DNA of 64,000 bases from Pelomonas sp. Root1237 (GTDB lineage Bacteria; Pseudomonadota; Gammaproteobacteria; Burkholderiales; Burkholderiaceae_C): NCBI RefSeq assembly GCF_001425055.1, contig NZ_LMDK01000016.1, forward strand, positions 838,773 to 902,772. The letters run 5' to 3'. The notes beneath the pieces were generated by a model. It searched no databases. It was not told the DNA's origin and saw only the letters and a list, made by a program, of their open reading frames with translations. Below, piece by piece: positions 30,301-38,622 of this stretch. How positions within the stretch are numbered: the first letter of the stretch is position 1; each line of letters opens with the position of its first letter. Made by a program: the position numbers and the translations under genes.

Positions 30301-31215
30301 TCGCGCGTGGACCGCCGCCTCGTCGCCAGCGGCCAGGCGGCGCTGGACCTCGACGCCAAGGGGCTCAAGCTGGAAGGCAAGCTGCGCGCCGACGAAGGCC
30401 TGTTCGACTTCAGCCGCGGCGACGCGCCCGCGCTGGCCGATGACGTCACAGTGCTGCGCGGCCCGCGCGACGCGGCGCCCACCGCACCACCCGCACCCAA
30501 GGCCGCGCGCAACAGCGTCGTCAACGTCGCGCTGGACTTCGGCCGCGACTTCAAGGTACGCGGCCGGGGCCTGGCGACGACGCTGCGCGGCCAGCTGCAG
30601 GTCAGCCAGAACAACGGCCCGCTGCGCGTCACGGGCAAGCTCGACGCCGACGGCGGCCAGTACGCGGCCTATGGCCAGAAGCTGGACATCGAGCGCGGCG
30701 ACATCAGCTTCACCGGCGCCTACGACAACCCGTCGCTGGACCTGCTGGCCGTGCGGCCCAACCTCGACGTGCGCGTCGGCGTCTACGTGGGTGGTACGGC
30801 GCTGGCGCCGCGCGTGAGCCTGTACTCCTCGCCCGAGATGAGCGACACCGACAAGCTCTCCTGGCTGTTGCTCGGCCGCGGCCCCGATGGCCTGGGCCGC
30901 ACCGACACGGCCCTGCTGCAGCGCGCCGCCCTGGCCCTGCTCAGCGGCGAAGGCGAAGGCCCGACAGGCAAGGTGCTGCGCAACCTGGGGCTGGATGAGC
31001 TCTCGCTGTCGCAGAGCGACGATGACACCAAGGCCACCATCGTGCGCCTGGGCAAGCAGATCTCGCGGCGCTGGTATGTCGGCTATGAACGCGGCCTGAA
31101 TGCAACGACAGGTTCCTGGCAGCTCATCTATCGCATCGCCCAACGCTTCACGCTGCGGGCCCAGGGTGGGGACGACAACGCGCTCGATCTCATCTGGCAG
31201 TGGAAATGGGATTGA
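27319..31215 (+). CDS. tamB: TamB-like translocation/lipid-transport protein
   Basis: A 1298-residue protein starting at a GTG (27319) that overlaps the TamA stop. A single N-terminal membrane helix (IALALVLVLIAGFVAWLLQR) is followed by a very long repetitive beta-rich periplasmic region. The C-terminal TamB/DUF490 domain is clear: NVALDFGRDFKVRGRGLATTL, GGQYAAYGQKLDIERGDISF and PRVSLYSSPEMSDTDKLSWL, then RRWYVGYERGLNATTGSWQL at the end. TamB spans the periplasm and works with TamA. Length is normal for the family. It is the last gene of the operon; a structured repeat follows. Confidence 0.95.
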   Translation: MRRSLRILRAALIALALVLVLIAGFVAWLLQRPSGGAWLLAHLPGVQIEAPEGSLMGEFSARRLILTWAGGSAELRGLRWKGLGVSPSAGLLLARELAVDEVVIRSQASDKPIVLPPDLTLPLGVQIASLRIAKLSWAPDQAPLLGLDAQLDLPRRGTHRIELKAARWQHLTLAGKARIESAAPLQTDATLRVQQAEATDLPWSAVAAVTGPLARLKAKAELEAAHQTLKADGEVQPFAPWPVNALQLKADKLDLAALMPGLPRTALSGDAQLKAPARDAEATLQADLHNAAAGRWDQGALPVNRLVIALAGRPDQPTSLRLTALDAELPGGGRVQGKGAREADGRWQLDARVQGLRPEALDARATPARLDGPLTLAGSKAGPLSAKLDLAGTVQNRPLRVKAKARGEGTKWQIEDAQLASGDATLQASGRVDTAGAAQLKVQLRQFDPHLLWRGAPGTAWARLPSPTRLSAEADVDVRGKTLATLSGNVYARLLPSQFAGLPLEGRIKLQRERAADAAAFDIDGRLGNNRVQTSGQARAEAITGTAALKAGALAELNPLLALFDQQPIAGQGEGVGSFQLVRGIKGWQVGGSGKLSLASAKALGTSIAALKARWELPLPGADGDGPVALNLDISQLRDPLAQLNSAKLDLQGRRSAHDVKAEVSGKIIRDASARDSQDLTLNAQLQARGRWDGQAWSGRVARIAIGPLRPNTPPLLAAKDIGLRWASDGPRLQAEPGRAEVGGAFVRWQALSWTGGERPEARAELQLEDVAAAPLMARWQPDFGWGGDLRVTGHASLLLNDRLTAELLIERQSGDLRVTDEFGQRALGLTDLRLAVNVRDGLWQFAQGVAGSELGSLGGAVTLRPAKLWPDAQTPVQGVLQANIANLATWGSWVPAGWRLGGRAAATVQLSGRLGAPDLNGRAEGENLALRHLLFGVDVTEGRFTLDLKGQHAELSKLEARGGDGWLRASGTAELGAQPKAHIEMTADKLRVLSRVDRRLVASGQAALDLDAKGLKLEGKLRADEGLFDFSRGDAPALADDVTVLRGPRDAAPTAPPAPKAARNSVVNVALDFGRDFKVRGRGLATTLRGQLQVSQNNGPLRVTGKLDADGGQYAAYGQKLDIERGDISFTGAYDNPSLDLLAVRPNLDVRVGVYVGGTALAPRVSLYSSPEMSDTDKLSWLLLGRGPDGLGRTDTALLQRAALALLSGEGEGPTGKVLRNLGLDELSLSQSDDDTKATIVRLGKQISRRWYVGYERGLNATTGSWQLIYRIAQRFTLRAQGGDDNALDLIWQWKWD

Positions 31216-31217
31216 AT

Positions 31218-31354
31218 TGATGCCCCTCGCCCAGTCCGTCGCGCTGAACGCGGGCGGCCTGGTCGGTCCCCCGAGGGGACGGCGATGCTTGCGGCATTGA
31301 GCCGCAAGCACATCGCCCGCGGGCCGGCTTGGGAGCGGCCCGGCGCTCAGCCCG
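31218..31354. repeat. structured intergenic repeat, copy B
   Basis: It starts two bases after the tamB stop. It opens with CCCCTCG, which pairs with CGAGGGG at 31271-31277. It shares with copy A the 50-base core from CCCCCGAGGGGACGGCGATG onward and the following GC-rich hairpin region. The remaining part of the 336-base gap (31355-31552) shows no gene that I can support; it holds a short GCGGCCTCCTAC string at about 31430 also found upstream of the gene at 5724. Confidence 0.75.
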
Positions 31355-31552
31355 CGATCCCTGCACCGCGGGCTCCGGGCTGTCAGACAACGCCGCGCCA
31401 AGGCCCGCACTGCATCCGCCAATCGCCAGCGGCCTCCTACAAGGCGACGCGATGGCGCACCCCTACGCCATCCCGGCCTGCCTACACATCTGAAACCCCG
31501 TTGAGACCAAAGTTGTTTCATCAACCCCTGTTGATTCCGATGGAGGTTCACC

Positions 31553-31855
31553 ATGACCCAGGTCCAGCTCACTACGCCAACAGCACCCGCTTCGCTGCCG
31601 CTTCCTCAGTCCGCGCACAAGGCGACCATCGCCGAAACCCTGCGGGCTGAGCCAGAGCTCACCCACCTGCTGCACTTCGAGCCACTGACCTACCAGGGCG
31701 CCGGCCTGGACATCCCCTGCGACCGTCAGGGCCGCGTCGGCCTTGATGCCCTCGGCGACAAGCTGCGCAACGACTACTTCTTTGCGCGGGCACTGATCGG
31801 CCGCCTGTTCGACAAACCGACCGTCAAGCAGGCCCTGCCGGTGATGCATTCCTGA
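31553..31855 (+). CDS. small conserved-looking protein of unknown function
   Basis: A 100-residue protein with a strong ribosome binding site (GGAGG about eight bases before the ATG). No signal peptide or membrane segment is present. After a Pro/Ala/Ser-rich start, the body (ETLRAEPELTHLLHFEPLTY, GLDIPCDRQGRVGLDALGDK, NDYFFARALIGRLF) looks folded. No family recognised. The minus-strand frame at the same place was rejected because it lacks a good start site. Confidence 0.6.
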   Translation: MTQVQLTTPTAPASLPLPQSAHKATIAETLRAEPELTHLLHFEPLTYQGAGLDIPCDRQGRVGLDALGDKLRNDYFFARALIGRLFDKPTVKQALPVMHS

Positions 31856-31933
31856 GCAATCAGGCGCCGTCCTACAGCCCCACCCTGGTCTGCCCGACAG
31901 CGGGCGCCAAGACCCTCCGCGAGGATTCAGGCC

Positions 31934-32257
31934 ATGTTCACAGACTCACTCTCTGCGCAGACCGTGCCCCATCTGCCGGTCGCCGCCGATCTTGTCGATG
32001 CCGATCTCGACGTCTCCCTCAGTACCCCGTCCACGCTGGTCGTTCACGCCAGCTTGGAACTGCAAGGCAGCGAGGCCATGGACCTCGCCCTGGTCATTCC
32101 CCGCTCGCGTTGCAATGGCGAGCGCCCGCTTCTCACCGCCCTGCTGGACGCCGTCCAGGCCGCTGTCGCACGCGCGACGCGTGGCGGCACCCTGCACCAG
32201 CCCCGCCGCGTGCTGACGCGGGTGGCCGGCCAACCCCATCTGGTCGCGCAGTTCTAA
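31934..32257 (+). CDS. hypothetical protein
   Basis: A 107-residue protein, no signal peptide or membrane segment, unknown function. It alternates short strands (DLDVSLSTPSTLVVHASLEL) with a C-terminal helix-rich part (ALLDAVQAAVARATRGG) and ends in the basic RRVLTRVAGQPHLVAQF. It lies 78 bases after the previous small gene on the same strand and may be co-transcribed. The ribosome site is weak, and the frame is the only candidate in this stretch. Confidence 0.5.
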   Translation: MFTDSLSAQTVPHLPVAADLVDADLDVSLSTPSTLVVHASLELQGSEAMDLALVIPRSRCNGERPLLTALLDAVQAAVARATRGGTLHQPRRVLTRVAGQPHLVAQF

Positions 32258-32261
32258 AGGC

Positions 32262-32609
32262 CTATTTCGAGCGCCCGTCAAACTCCGTGACGGGCACGGC
32301 CTTCAGGTCGATGTCCTCCAGGCAGCGGATGTTGATGGCTGCCATCGCCGAGCCGTCCGGCCCCTTGCCTTCGCCATAGGGATGCATGCCACAGGTCGGG
32401 CAGAAGCGATGCTGGATGACATGCTTGTTGAAGGTGTAGCTGCTGGCGTTCTGCTCCGGCGTCAGCAGTTTCAATGCGCTGCGCGGCACGAACCACAGCA
32501 GCGATCCCTTGCGCTGGCAGATCGAACAGTTGCAGGACAAGGCGGAGCCGATCTCGCCCTCGACCTCGAACTTGATGTGGCCGCAGTGGCAGCTTCCTTG
32601 GTGCGTCAT
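32262..32609 (-). CDS. GFA-family (glutathione-dependent formaldehyde-activating-like) protein
   Basis: From the ATG at 32609 the protein has 115 residues. The zinc-binding Cys pattern of the GFA family is clear: CHCGHIKFEVE, then CNCSICQRKG, then FCPTCGMHPYGEG. GFA proteins carry a beta-tent fold with zinc; the founding member condenses formaldehyde with glutathione, but most bacterial members are uncharacterised. It is convergent with the preceding hypothetical gene and starts about 100 bases from the tRNA gene. Confidence 0.88.
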   Translation of the reverse strand: MTHQGSCHCGHIKFEVEGEIGSALSCNCSICQRKGSLLWFVPRSALKLLTPEQNASSYTFNKHVIQHRFCPTCGMHPYGEGKGPDGSAMAAINIRCLEDIDLKAVPVTEFDGRSK

Positions 32610-32710
32610 GTCGCGTGTCTCCTTGAGTAGGCGGATGCTGCCAGAAAGCCCGCGAGACCCCATGCGAGAATGCGCGCCGCCTGACCGGCGCCTTCACGGC
32701 GCCAACGGTG

Positions 32711-32785
32711 CTCTCCGTAGTTCAATGGATAGAACGGCCGCCTCCTAAGCGGCAGATACAGGTTCGATTCCTGTCGGAGGGACCA
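32711..32785 (+). tRNA. tRNA-Arg (anticodon CCT)
   Basis: The cloverleaf is complete: acceptor CTCTCCG pairs with CGGAGGG (one T-G wobble), D stem GTTC/GAAC, anticodon stem GCCGC/GCGGC around CTCCTAA (anticodon CCT reading AGG), T arm ACAGG/CCTGT with loop TTCGATT, and an encoded CCA at 32783-32785. Position 1 reads as C paired with G, less common than G at this position. The body from TAGTTCAATGGATAGAAC is as expected for this isoacceptor. Confidence 0.93.
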
Positions 32786-32803
32786 CGAAGCATCGATGCG
32801 GCC

Positions 32804-33019
32804 TCACAAAACGCCAGGAAGCGGGCCAAAGCGCTCTGAGCGGCCCTGTTCCAGGCGTCGCAGCCGTCTTTCCAGATCGGCGAGATCCCGGGCTTCGCTA
32901 AGAAAGCGCTCGTCGTCATCCCGTGTGAACGCGTCCCTCAGGTTCAGCAGCCATGCGCCCAAGCGCGACGTCGAGCCGGTGACGACAGATTTTGGGAACA
33001 AGGTGGCGGTACGTTGCAT
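32804..33019 (-). CDS. DUF3563-like small protein
   Basis: From the ATG at 33019 (ribosome site GGAG ahead of it) the protein has 71 residues. The core RDDDERFLSEARDLADLERR followed by LRRLEQGR matches the DUF3563 pattern seen in many Burkholderiales small proteins. No function is known. A charged C-terminal helix and a short basic N-terminal part are all that is seen. It lies just after the tRNA, on the opposite strand. Confidence 0.7.
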   Translation of the reverse strand: MQRTATLFPKSVVTGSTSRLGAWLLNLRDAFTRDDDERFLSEARDLADLERRLRRLEQGRSERFGPLPGVL

Positions 33020-33325
33020 GGGTGCTCCTTCGTGAAGGCTCGAAAGCGATGAATCACGATAGGCACCGCCCACGCTGTTGCAAAGGCACAGAAGGGGCGC
33101 GAGTTCACTCGGCTGTATCAACGCAGCTGCAGACACAGCTGGCTGCCCGGGCCGCCGGGCATCGATGACAGGCGGCTCAATGCGAAATCCGCCGCTTGAT
33201 GGGTGGGCAACTGATCCTCGTCAACGTGGGTGTTGAGATCGTCCGGCAATCTTGAGGTCCAGGCGCTCGATCAGAGCTGCCGCCAGTGCGCAAGAATCGC
33301 GTCTCGCCTTCTACGAGGAACCGCA

Positions 33326-33823
33326 ATGCCTAAACCCGTCATCCGTGCACTGAGTGCTGCCCTGCTGCTGGGCACAGCCACCAGCTGGGCAGCCGACGAA
33401 GTCACCCTGCCCCTGAAGGAAGCGTGGTTCGAGGGCGAGATCGTGCATTACGTCAGCACGGACATCTCCGACCCCGGCATCGCCAAGAAGCAGGGCATCA
33501 ACTACGTGCCCGCCCTGGCCCAGACGCTCAAGCCCGGCATGCCCGTCGAGAAGGCCTACAAGTTCCCGGGCGACGAGCAGGCCACCGTGCTGCCCTCGAT
33601 CCCGAGGCCCGTGGGCGGCGCCAATGCCGACGCGACCTACAGCCCGCTGTGGGTGCTGGTCATGGTGCGCTGGAAGCCCGGCGTCACACCGCACACACTC
33701 AAATCCGAGGAGGCCGTGCTGGCTGCCGAGGAAAAGGGCGAGGTCCAGCTGACTCCCACCAAGATCGTCGCGAACTGGCCCGTCGTGCGGGCTCGCGGCG
33801 CCGCGCTGCAGGGCGTGCGCTGA
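33326..33823 (+). CDS. exported protein of unknown function
   Basis: From the ATG at 33326 the protein has 165 residues with a signal peptide (ALSAALLLGTATSWAAD). The mature part has EVTLPLKEAWFEGEIVHYVS, TDISDPGIAKKQGINYVPAL and YSPLWVLVMVRWKPGVTPHT, a pattern I associate with exported proteins of uncharacterised families that appear to bind small ligands. No catalytic motif. The 33020-33325 gap upstream is about 300 bases and shows no supported gene. It is convergent with the AraC regulator. Confidence 0.72.
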   Translation: MPKPVIRALSAALLLGTATSWAADEVTLPLKEAWFEGEIVHYVSTDISDPGIAKKQGINYVPALAQTLKPGMPVEKAYKFPGDEQATVLPSIPRPVGGANADATYSPLWVLVMVRWKPGVTPHTLKSEEAVLAAEEKGEVQLTPTKIVANWPVVRARGAALQGVR

Positions 33824-33835
33824 GCCAGCAAGACA

Positions 33836-34591
33836 TCATCCCGTCGGCCGGTCGCCCCCACCACTGAGGGTGCCGCGCAGTTGGGAGGGCGCCAGCCCGG
33901 TCATGCGGCGGATGGCACGGCTCATGTGCGCCTGGTCGGCGAAGCGGCACTGGGCGGCCACGGCGGCCAGGCCGGCGTCGCCCCGGGCGATGTGGCCGAG
34001 CGCGCGATGGGTGCGCTGGAACAGGCGGTAAGCCGCCGGCGTCACGCCGAAGACCTGGCGGAAGCCGCGCGCAAGGCTGCCCGGGTGCAGGCCGAGTTCG
34101 CGCGCCCACGAAGCCACCGGTGCATCAGGATCCTGGCGCAGCCGTGCCGCCAGCAGGTCGGGCCAGTCCGAAGCGGGAATCGGCAACTCCGTCAGGCTGG
34201 CGGTCAGCAGGTCCAGCGCCGCATGCAGGTCCCGTTCCGCCAGCCGAACCACCGCGTCCGGATCGCTGGCGACGGCATGGGTGGCAGCTTCCCAGGCGGT
34301 GGGCAAGGGCAGGATCAGCACCTGGGCGCCACTGCCGGCCACTTCGTCCAGGTGGTACTCCCAGCGGCGGTGGGCGAGTACATCCCCCGCCCGCAAGTGG
34401 TGCCGCCCCGTGTCGCCCGCCTCGACATAGCCGCCGGCGAGCACCAGGGCGACGAAGGCTTCGTCATGCCGGTGCCGGCCCAGCCGCTCGCGCGGCGGAT
34501 GGCGCATCGGCCCGGCGGTCAGCGGGCGGCAGGCGGCGCCGGGCGCGCCGGGTCCGCCAGGTGCTCCCTTTGGCAGGTGAATTCGGTTCAA
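33836..34591 (-). CDS. AraC-family transcriptional regulator
   Basis: A 251-residue regulator. The N-terminal region is an AraC-type cupin sensor (RHRHDEAFVALVLAGGYVEA, HHLRAGDVLAHRRWEYHLDE). The C-terminal pair of helix-turn-helix motifs is seen in PVASWARELGLHPGSLARGF and LAAVAAQCRFADQAHMSRAI followed by RRMTGLAPSQL. It is divergent from the protease-transporter-YdeI operon, so it probably controls that operon. The inducer is unknown. The first 20 residues (PKGAPGGPGAPGA) are low complexity. Confidence 0.92.
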   Translation of the reverse strand: MNRIHLPKGAPGGPGAPGAACRPLTAGPMRHPPRERLGRHRHDEAFVALVLAGGYVEAGDTGRHHLRAGDVLAHRRWEYHLDEVAGSGAQVLILPLPTAWEAATHAVASDPDAVVRLAERDLHAALDLLTASLTELPIPASDWPDLLAARLRQDPDAPVASWARELGLHPGSLARGFRQVFGVTPAAYRLFQRTHRALGHIARGDAGLAAVAAQCRFADQAHMSRAIRRMTGLAPSQLRGTLSGGGDRPTG

Positions 34592-34642
34592 GACAGGCTA
34601 TGCAATCGGCCACAAACTGGCCTCATTCTGAGGGATGCCTGC

Positions 34643-36493
34643 ATGACCATGTTTTCGAGTTTGCGCGCCTTGTGGACGGCCGCCGCCCTGCTGGCCCTGC
34701 CATGCGCGTCGGGTGCGGCCACCGCACAGCACGTGCTGGCCGCGCACCGGGCGGCGACAGGTGAACCCACCAAGGCAGGCAGCCTGGCCTTGCGCTACGC
34801 CTATTCGGGCCAGGGGCTGGTTGGCACCGTCGTCACGCGGTTCGACACCGCCAGCGGCGCCTTCGTCACGGACAGTGAACTCGGCCCGATCACCGTGGCG
34901 AACGGCTTCGACGGCCGCCTGCCGTGGATGCGCGACATCTCGGGCGCCTGCACGCCCCAGCAGGGCGGTGACCGGGTGCGCCTGGCGATCAACGAAGCCT
35001 ACCGACTGGCCAACTTGTGGTGGCGCCGGGATCGCGGCGGCGCCCGCATCGAGGCACTGGGCCGCGAGACGCTGGACGGCCGCGCCCTGGAGCATCTCGC
35101 CGTGACGCCTCGCGGCGGCTCGCGTTTTGACGCCTGGTTCGACGCCGGCAGCGGGCTGCTCGCCCGCATCGCCGAGCGCCAGATGTTCTTCGACACCCGC
35201 ACGACCTACGAGGACTACGTCCGCCAGGGCGGCGCGCAGTTGGCTGGCCGCGTCATCGTCGACGGCGGCACCGGCGAGTCCGGCCTGGCGACGATGCGGC
35301 TGCTCGACGTCAGCTCGCCACCGCGGCGGCCCCGCACCGCCTACGCCATGCCGCCCGACCCGCCGCAGGGCGTCACCCTGGCCGACGGCGCCCGCCGGGC
35401 CAGCGTGCCGTTCCGGCTGCTGAACAACCACATCTACGTCGAGGCGCACGTCAACGGCCACGGCCCCTACACCTTCATCGTCGACACGGGTGGCCACACC
35501 ATCCTTTCGTCCCGCGTGGTAGCCGAGGCGGGCCTGAACGCCCAGGGCGCCTCACCGTCGGCGGGCGCCGGCGAGAAGACGACGACCAGCGGCTATGCGA
35601 AGGTGCGCGAGATCGCGCTCGGCCCGGTCCGCATGCAAGACCAGACGGCGATCACCATGGACATCTACGACCCGGCTGTCGAAGGCATCCGGGTCGACGG
35701 CATGGTCGGCTTCGAGCTGCTGCGCCGCCTGGCGCTGCGCATCGACTACCAGCACAGCACGTTGACGTTCAGCCGCTTTGACGCCTTCGATGCCGGCGAC
35801 GCGGGCACGGCCATCCCGTTCAAGTTCTACGACCACCTGCCGCAAGTGGAAGGCAGGGTGGGCGACATCCCGGCGCTGTTCGACATCGACACCGGCTCGC
35901 GCAGCGAGGTGGACCTCACGAGCCCCTTCGTCGCCGCCCGCCGCCTGCGCGAACGCTTCCCCGGCGCCGTCACCGCCATGACCGGCTGGGGCGTCGGCGG
36001 CCCCTCGATGTCGGAGGTCGTGCGGCTGCCGTCGCTGTCGCTCGGGCCGGTCACCATCAACGCGCCGGTGGCGGCGCTGTCGGGCGCCAGGGCCGGCTCC
36101 TTCAGCGATGCCAACTTCGACGGCAACATCGGCAGCGGGCTGCTCAAGCGCTTCGTGACCAGCTTCGACTACTCGCGCCAGCGCATGTATCTCAAGCCCA
36201 TCGTGCCGCCGCCTGTCGACGCGGGCCGCTTCGATCGCTCGGGCATGTGGCTCAACGCGGCCGACGAAGGCTTCGTCGTGGCCCACGTCTCTCCCGGCGG
36301 CCCGGCGGAGGCGGCAGGGGTTGCCGTCGGTGACCGGCTCCTCACCCTCGACGGCCGGGCGGTGCAGGCCGATGAGCTGTCCGCGACACGGGCGCTGCTG
36401 CGCACCCGGGCGGATGGCGATCGCATCACGCTGGGCATGCGGCGCGGCACCGAGCCACGCAGCGTCGTGCTGGTGCTGCGGGAGCGGCTGTGA
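34643..36493 (+). CDS. exported retropepsin-like aspartic protease with PDZ domain
   Basis: A 616-residue protein with a signal peptide (LRALWTAAALLALPCASGA). Two retropepsin-type aspartic motifs are present: FIVDTGGHTILSS (Asp281) and FDIDTGSRSEVDL (Asp416), so the two half-sites lie in one chain. A C-terminal PDZ domain follows (GGPAEAAGVAVGDRLLTLDG). Residues 30-230 form a beta-rich N-terminal domain. The expected role is periplasmic protein cleavage or sensing; substrate is unknown. It is the first gene after the divergent AraC regulator and overlaps the MFS exporter start by four bases. Confidence 0.88.
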   Translation: MTMFSSLRALWTAAALLALPCASGAATAQHVLAAHRAATGEPTKAGSLALRYAYSGQGLVGTVVTRFDTASGAFVTDSELGPITVANGFDGRLPWMRDISGACTPQQGGDRVRLAINEAYRLANLWWRRDRGGARIEALGRETLDGRALEHLAVTPRGGSRFDAWFDAGSGLLARIAERQMFFDTRTTYEDYVRQGGAQLAGRVIVDGGTGESGLATMRLLDVSSPPRRPRTAYAMPPDPPQGVTLADGARRASVPFRLLNNHIYVEAHVNGHGPYTFIVDTGGHTILSSRVVAEAGLNAQGASPSAGAGEKTTTSGYAKVREIALGPVRMQDQTAITMDIYDPAVEGIRVDGMVGFELLRRLALRIDYQHSTLTFSRFDAFDAGDAGTAIPFKFYDHLPQVEGRVGDIPALFDIDTGSRSEVDLTSPFVAARRLRERFPGAVTAMTGWGVGGPSMSEVVRLPSLSLGPVTINAPVAALSGARAGSFSDANFDGNIGSGLLKRFVTSFDYSRQRMYLKPIVPPPVDAGRFDRSGMWLNAADEGFVVAHVSPGGPAEAAGVAVGDRLLTLDGRAVQADELSATRALLRTRADGDRITLGMRRGTEPRSVVLVLRERL

Positions 36494-37899
36494 GCAGCCA
36501 CGACGAACGCCGGCGAACACGCGCCGTCCTGCTGCTGCTGTCGCTGGCCATGTTCATCGTCTCTCTCGACCAGTACATCGTGGTGGTTGCGCTGCCGGAC
36601 ATCGGCCGGGACCTGGGCTACTCGTCCCAGACACTGCAATCGGTCATCAGTGCCTACGCGATTGCGTCGAGCGGTTTCCTGCTGCTCGGCGGCCGCGCGT
36701 CGGACCTGCTGGGCCGGCGCAGGGTTCTGGCGGTGGGACTGTTGCTGTACTGCCTGGCGTCCCTGGCCGGAGGCCTGGCGACCGGCACGGCGCAACAACT
36801 GGTGGCCCGTGCCTTCCAGGGCCTCGGCGGCGCCCTCGTGTTCCCCAGCACCCTGGCGCTGATCAACGTGCTGTTCAAACAAGGCCCGGCCCGCAACCAG
36901 GCACTCGGCTTCTGGGCCGGCGCGGGCGCGGCTGGGCTGGTGGTCGGCGTGCTGGCGGGCGGGGCGCTGACCAGCGGCTTCGGGTGGCGGGCCGTCTTCC
37001 TCGTCAACGTGCCCCTCGCCGGTGCGGCGCTGGCGGCCACCTTCGCGCTGATCGCGCACGACGGGCCGCTCGACCTGTCGCGGCCGTTCGACCTTCCCGG
37101 CGCAATCAGCGCCACGGCCTGCGTCACGCTCATCGTCCTGGCCCTGGTCCAGGGGCCCGAGCTGGGCTGGACATCGCCATGGATCCTCGCCGCCCTGCTC
37201 GCCGGGCTCGCGCTGGCCGGGGCCTTCGTCGCCGTCGAGCGGCGCAGCGCCGACCCGATCCTGCCGCTGGCCCTGTTGCGAAACGGCTGGCTTGCACTCG
37301 CCGCGGTCGTCGCCGCACTGTTCATGGCCACCTTCGGCACGCTGCTCTACTTCCTGTCCCTCTTCTTTCAGGATGTGCTCGGCTACGACGCCCTGCACGC
37401 CGGCCTGGCCTTCCTGGTGCCCACGGCCGTCGTGACCGGGGCGTCGGCGGCAGCCGGCCGGCTGGCCACCCGCTTCGGCCTGCGCCGCACGATGGCAGGC
37501 GCGCTGCTCGTGGGCGCCGCCGGCGCGCTCATGATCGGCCTGGCCGCCCGGCCCGACGCCGGCTACCTGGACCTGCTGCCTGGCATGGTGGTCGTCAGCC
37601 TCGGCGATGGCGCCATGTTCACGGCCATGTTCATCGCGGCGGCCCAAGGTGTCCCAGACGACCGGCAAGGCGTGGCCTCGGGCATCGTCTCCACCTCTTC
37701 AGGCATCGGTGCGGCCGTCGGTCTCGCGGTGCTGGTGTTGATTGCCAACCACGCCAGCGGCGGGGTGGCCGCGCAGGCGCTGCGCGCGGCGCGTGCCCAG
37801 GGGATCGCCCACGCCGCCTGCACGATTGCGGCAGGCATTGCGTTCACCCTGCTCATCGTGCTCGCCTGGCGGCAGGCGCCGGACGACGGCCATGGCTGA
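36490..37899 (+). CDS. MFS drug/metabolite exporter (DHA2, EmrB/QacA type)
   Basis: A 469-residue transporter from a GTG start at 36490, overlapping the protease stop. About 14 membrane helices fit the DHA2 subfamily. Motif A is seen in GGRASDLLGRRRVLAVGL, and motif D1-like DQYIVVVALPDIGRDLG lies in the first helix (VSLDQYIVVVALP). These proton-driven antiporters export drugs and other hydrophobic molecules. It sits between the protease and a YdeI-like gene and is probably regulated by the AraC protein. Confidence 0.93.
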   Translation: MSSHDERRRTRAVLLLLSLAMFIVSLDQYIVVVALPDIGRDLGYSSQTLQSVISAYAIASSGFLLLGGRASDLLGRRRVLAVGLLLYCLASLAGGLATGTAQQLVARAFQGLGGALVFPSTLALINVLFKQGPARNQALGFWAGAGAAGLVVGVLAGGALTSGFGWRAVFLVNVPLAGAALAATFALIAHDGPLDLSRPFDLPGAISATACVTLIVLALVQGPELGWTSPWILAALLAGLALAGAFVAVERRSADPILPLALLRNGWLALAAVVAALFMATFGTLLYFLSLFFQDVLGYDALHAGLAFLVPTAVVTGASAAAGRLATRFGLRRTMAGALLVGAAGALMIGLAARPDAGYLDLLPGMVVVSLGDGAMFTAMFIAAAQGVPDDRQGVASGIVSTSSGIGAAVGLAVLVLIANHASGGVAAQALRAARAQGIAHAACTIAAGIAFTLLIVLAWRQAPDDGHG

Positions 37900-38476
37900 A
37901 GCACCGGTGATCGCTTTTCGCGACGCCGCCGAATTCGAGGCCTGGCTGGAGGCGCATGTCGATCTCCAGGGAGGCGTCTGGCTCAAGATTGCCAGGAAGG
38001 GGTCGGGCCTGCCCTCGCTGACGAGCGACGAGGCGGTCGACGTGGGCCTTTGCTTCGGCTGGATCTCCGGCCAACGCAGGGCGCTGGACGAGCGCCACTA
38101 CCTGCAGAAGTACGTGCCTCGCCGCCCGGGCAGCCGCTGGTCGCAGATCAATGTGGACAAGGTGGCGGTGCTGGCTGCCGCGGGCCGCATGCGGGCCACG
38201 GGCCAGGCCGAGATCGATGCAGCCCGGGCCGACGGCCGCTGGGCCGCCGCCTATGCGCCGCAGCGCACCGCCGGCATTCCGCACGACCTGGCCGTCGCGC
38301 TGGCGAGCCACCCGCTCGCCAGCGCGGCGTTCGAGTCGCTCGGCCGCACGCGCCAGTACGCATGGATCCTGAAGCTGCTGACGGCGCGCGATGAACGGGC
38401 CAGACAGGTGCAGCTCGCGAAGCTGATCGACACCCTCGAGGGGGCTTGCGCGCCTGTTGAACGCGGCGGCGGCTAG
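37892..38476 (+). CDS. YdeI/OmpD-associated family protein
   Basis: A 194-residue protein from the ATG at 37892, overlapping the transporter stop by eight bases. The YdeI pattern is clear: FEAWLEAHVDLQGGVWLKIA, SDEAVDVGLCFGWISGQRR, YVPRRPGSRWSQINVDKVAV and LGRTRQYAWILKLLTARDER. It has no signal peptide. Family members are linked to resistance to certain antimicrobials, but activity is not established. The overlap suggests that it is part of the protease-exporter operon. Confidence 0.88.
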   Translation: MAEAPVIAFRDAAEFEAWLEAHVDLQGGVWLKIARKGSGLPSLTSDEAVDVGLCFGWISGQRRALDERHYLQKYVPRRPGSRWSQINVDKVAVLAAAGRMRATGQAEIDAARADGRWAAAYAPQRTAGIPHDLAVALASHPLASAAFESLGRTRQYAWILKLLTARDERARQVQLAKLIDTLEGACAPVERGGG

Positions 38477-38622
38477 GCCCGCGGTGCTGTGGCGCAACCG
38501 TCGTGCACGGGCCGCCAGCCAAACACGCGCCAACGCTCTGCGAATAAGCATCCCCGCTTTCCTTCGTTCCGCGAGGAAGGCGGGTTCCCTATCGTGCAAG
38601 GCATCAACCGACACCGGCCGCC

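Noticed and set aside
27928-31572. 1214-codon minus-strand frame
   Set aside because: Opposite to tamB, whose domains are clear; long shadow frames are expected in GC-rich DNA.
32711-33325. tRNA-Arg as an island attachment site
   Set aside because: No integrase gene and no repeat of the tRNA 3' end were found in the window.
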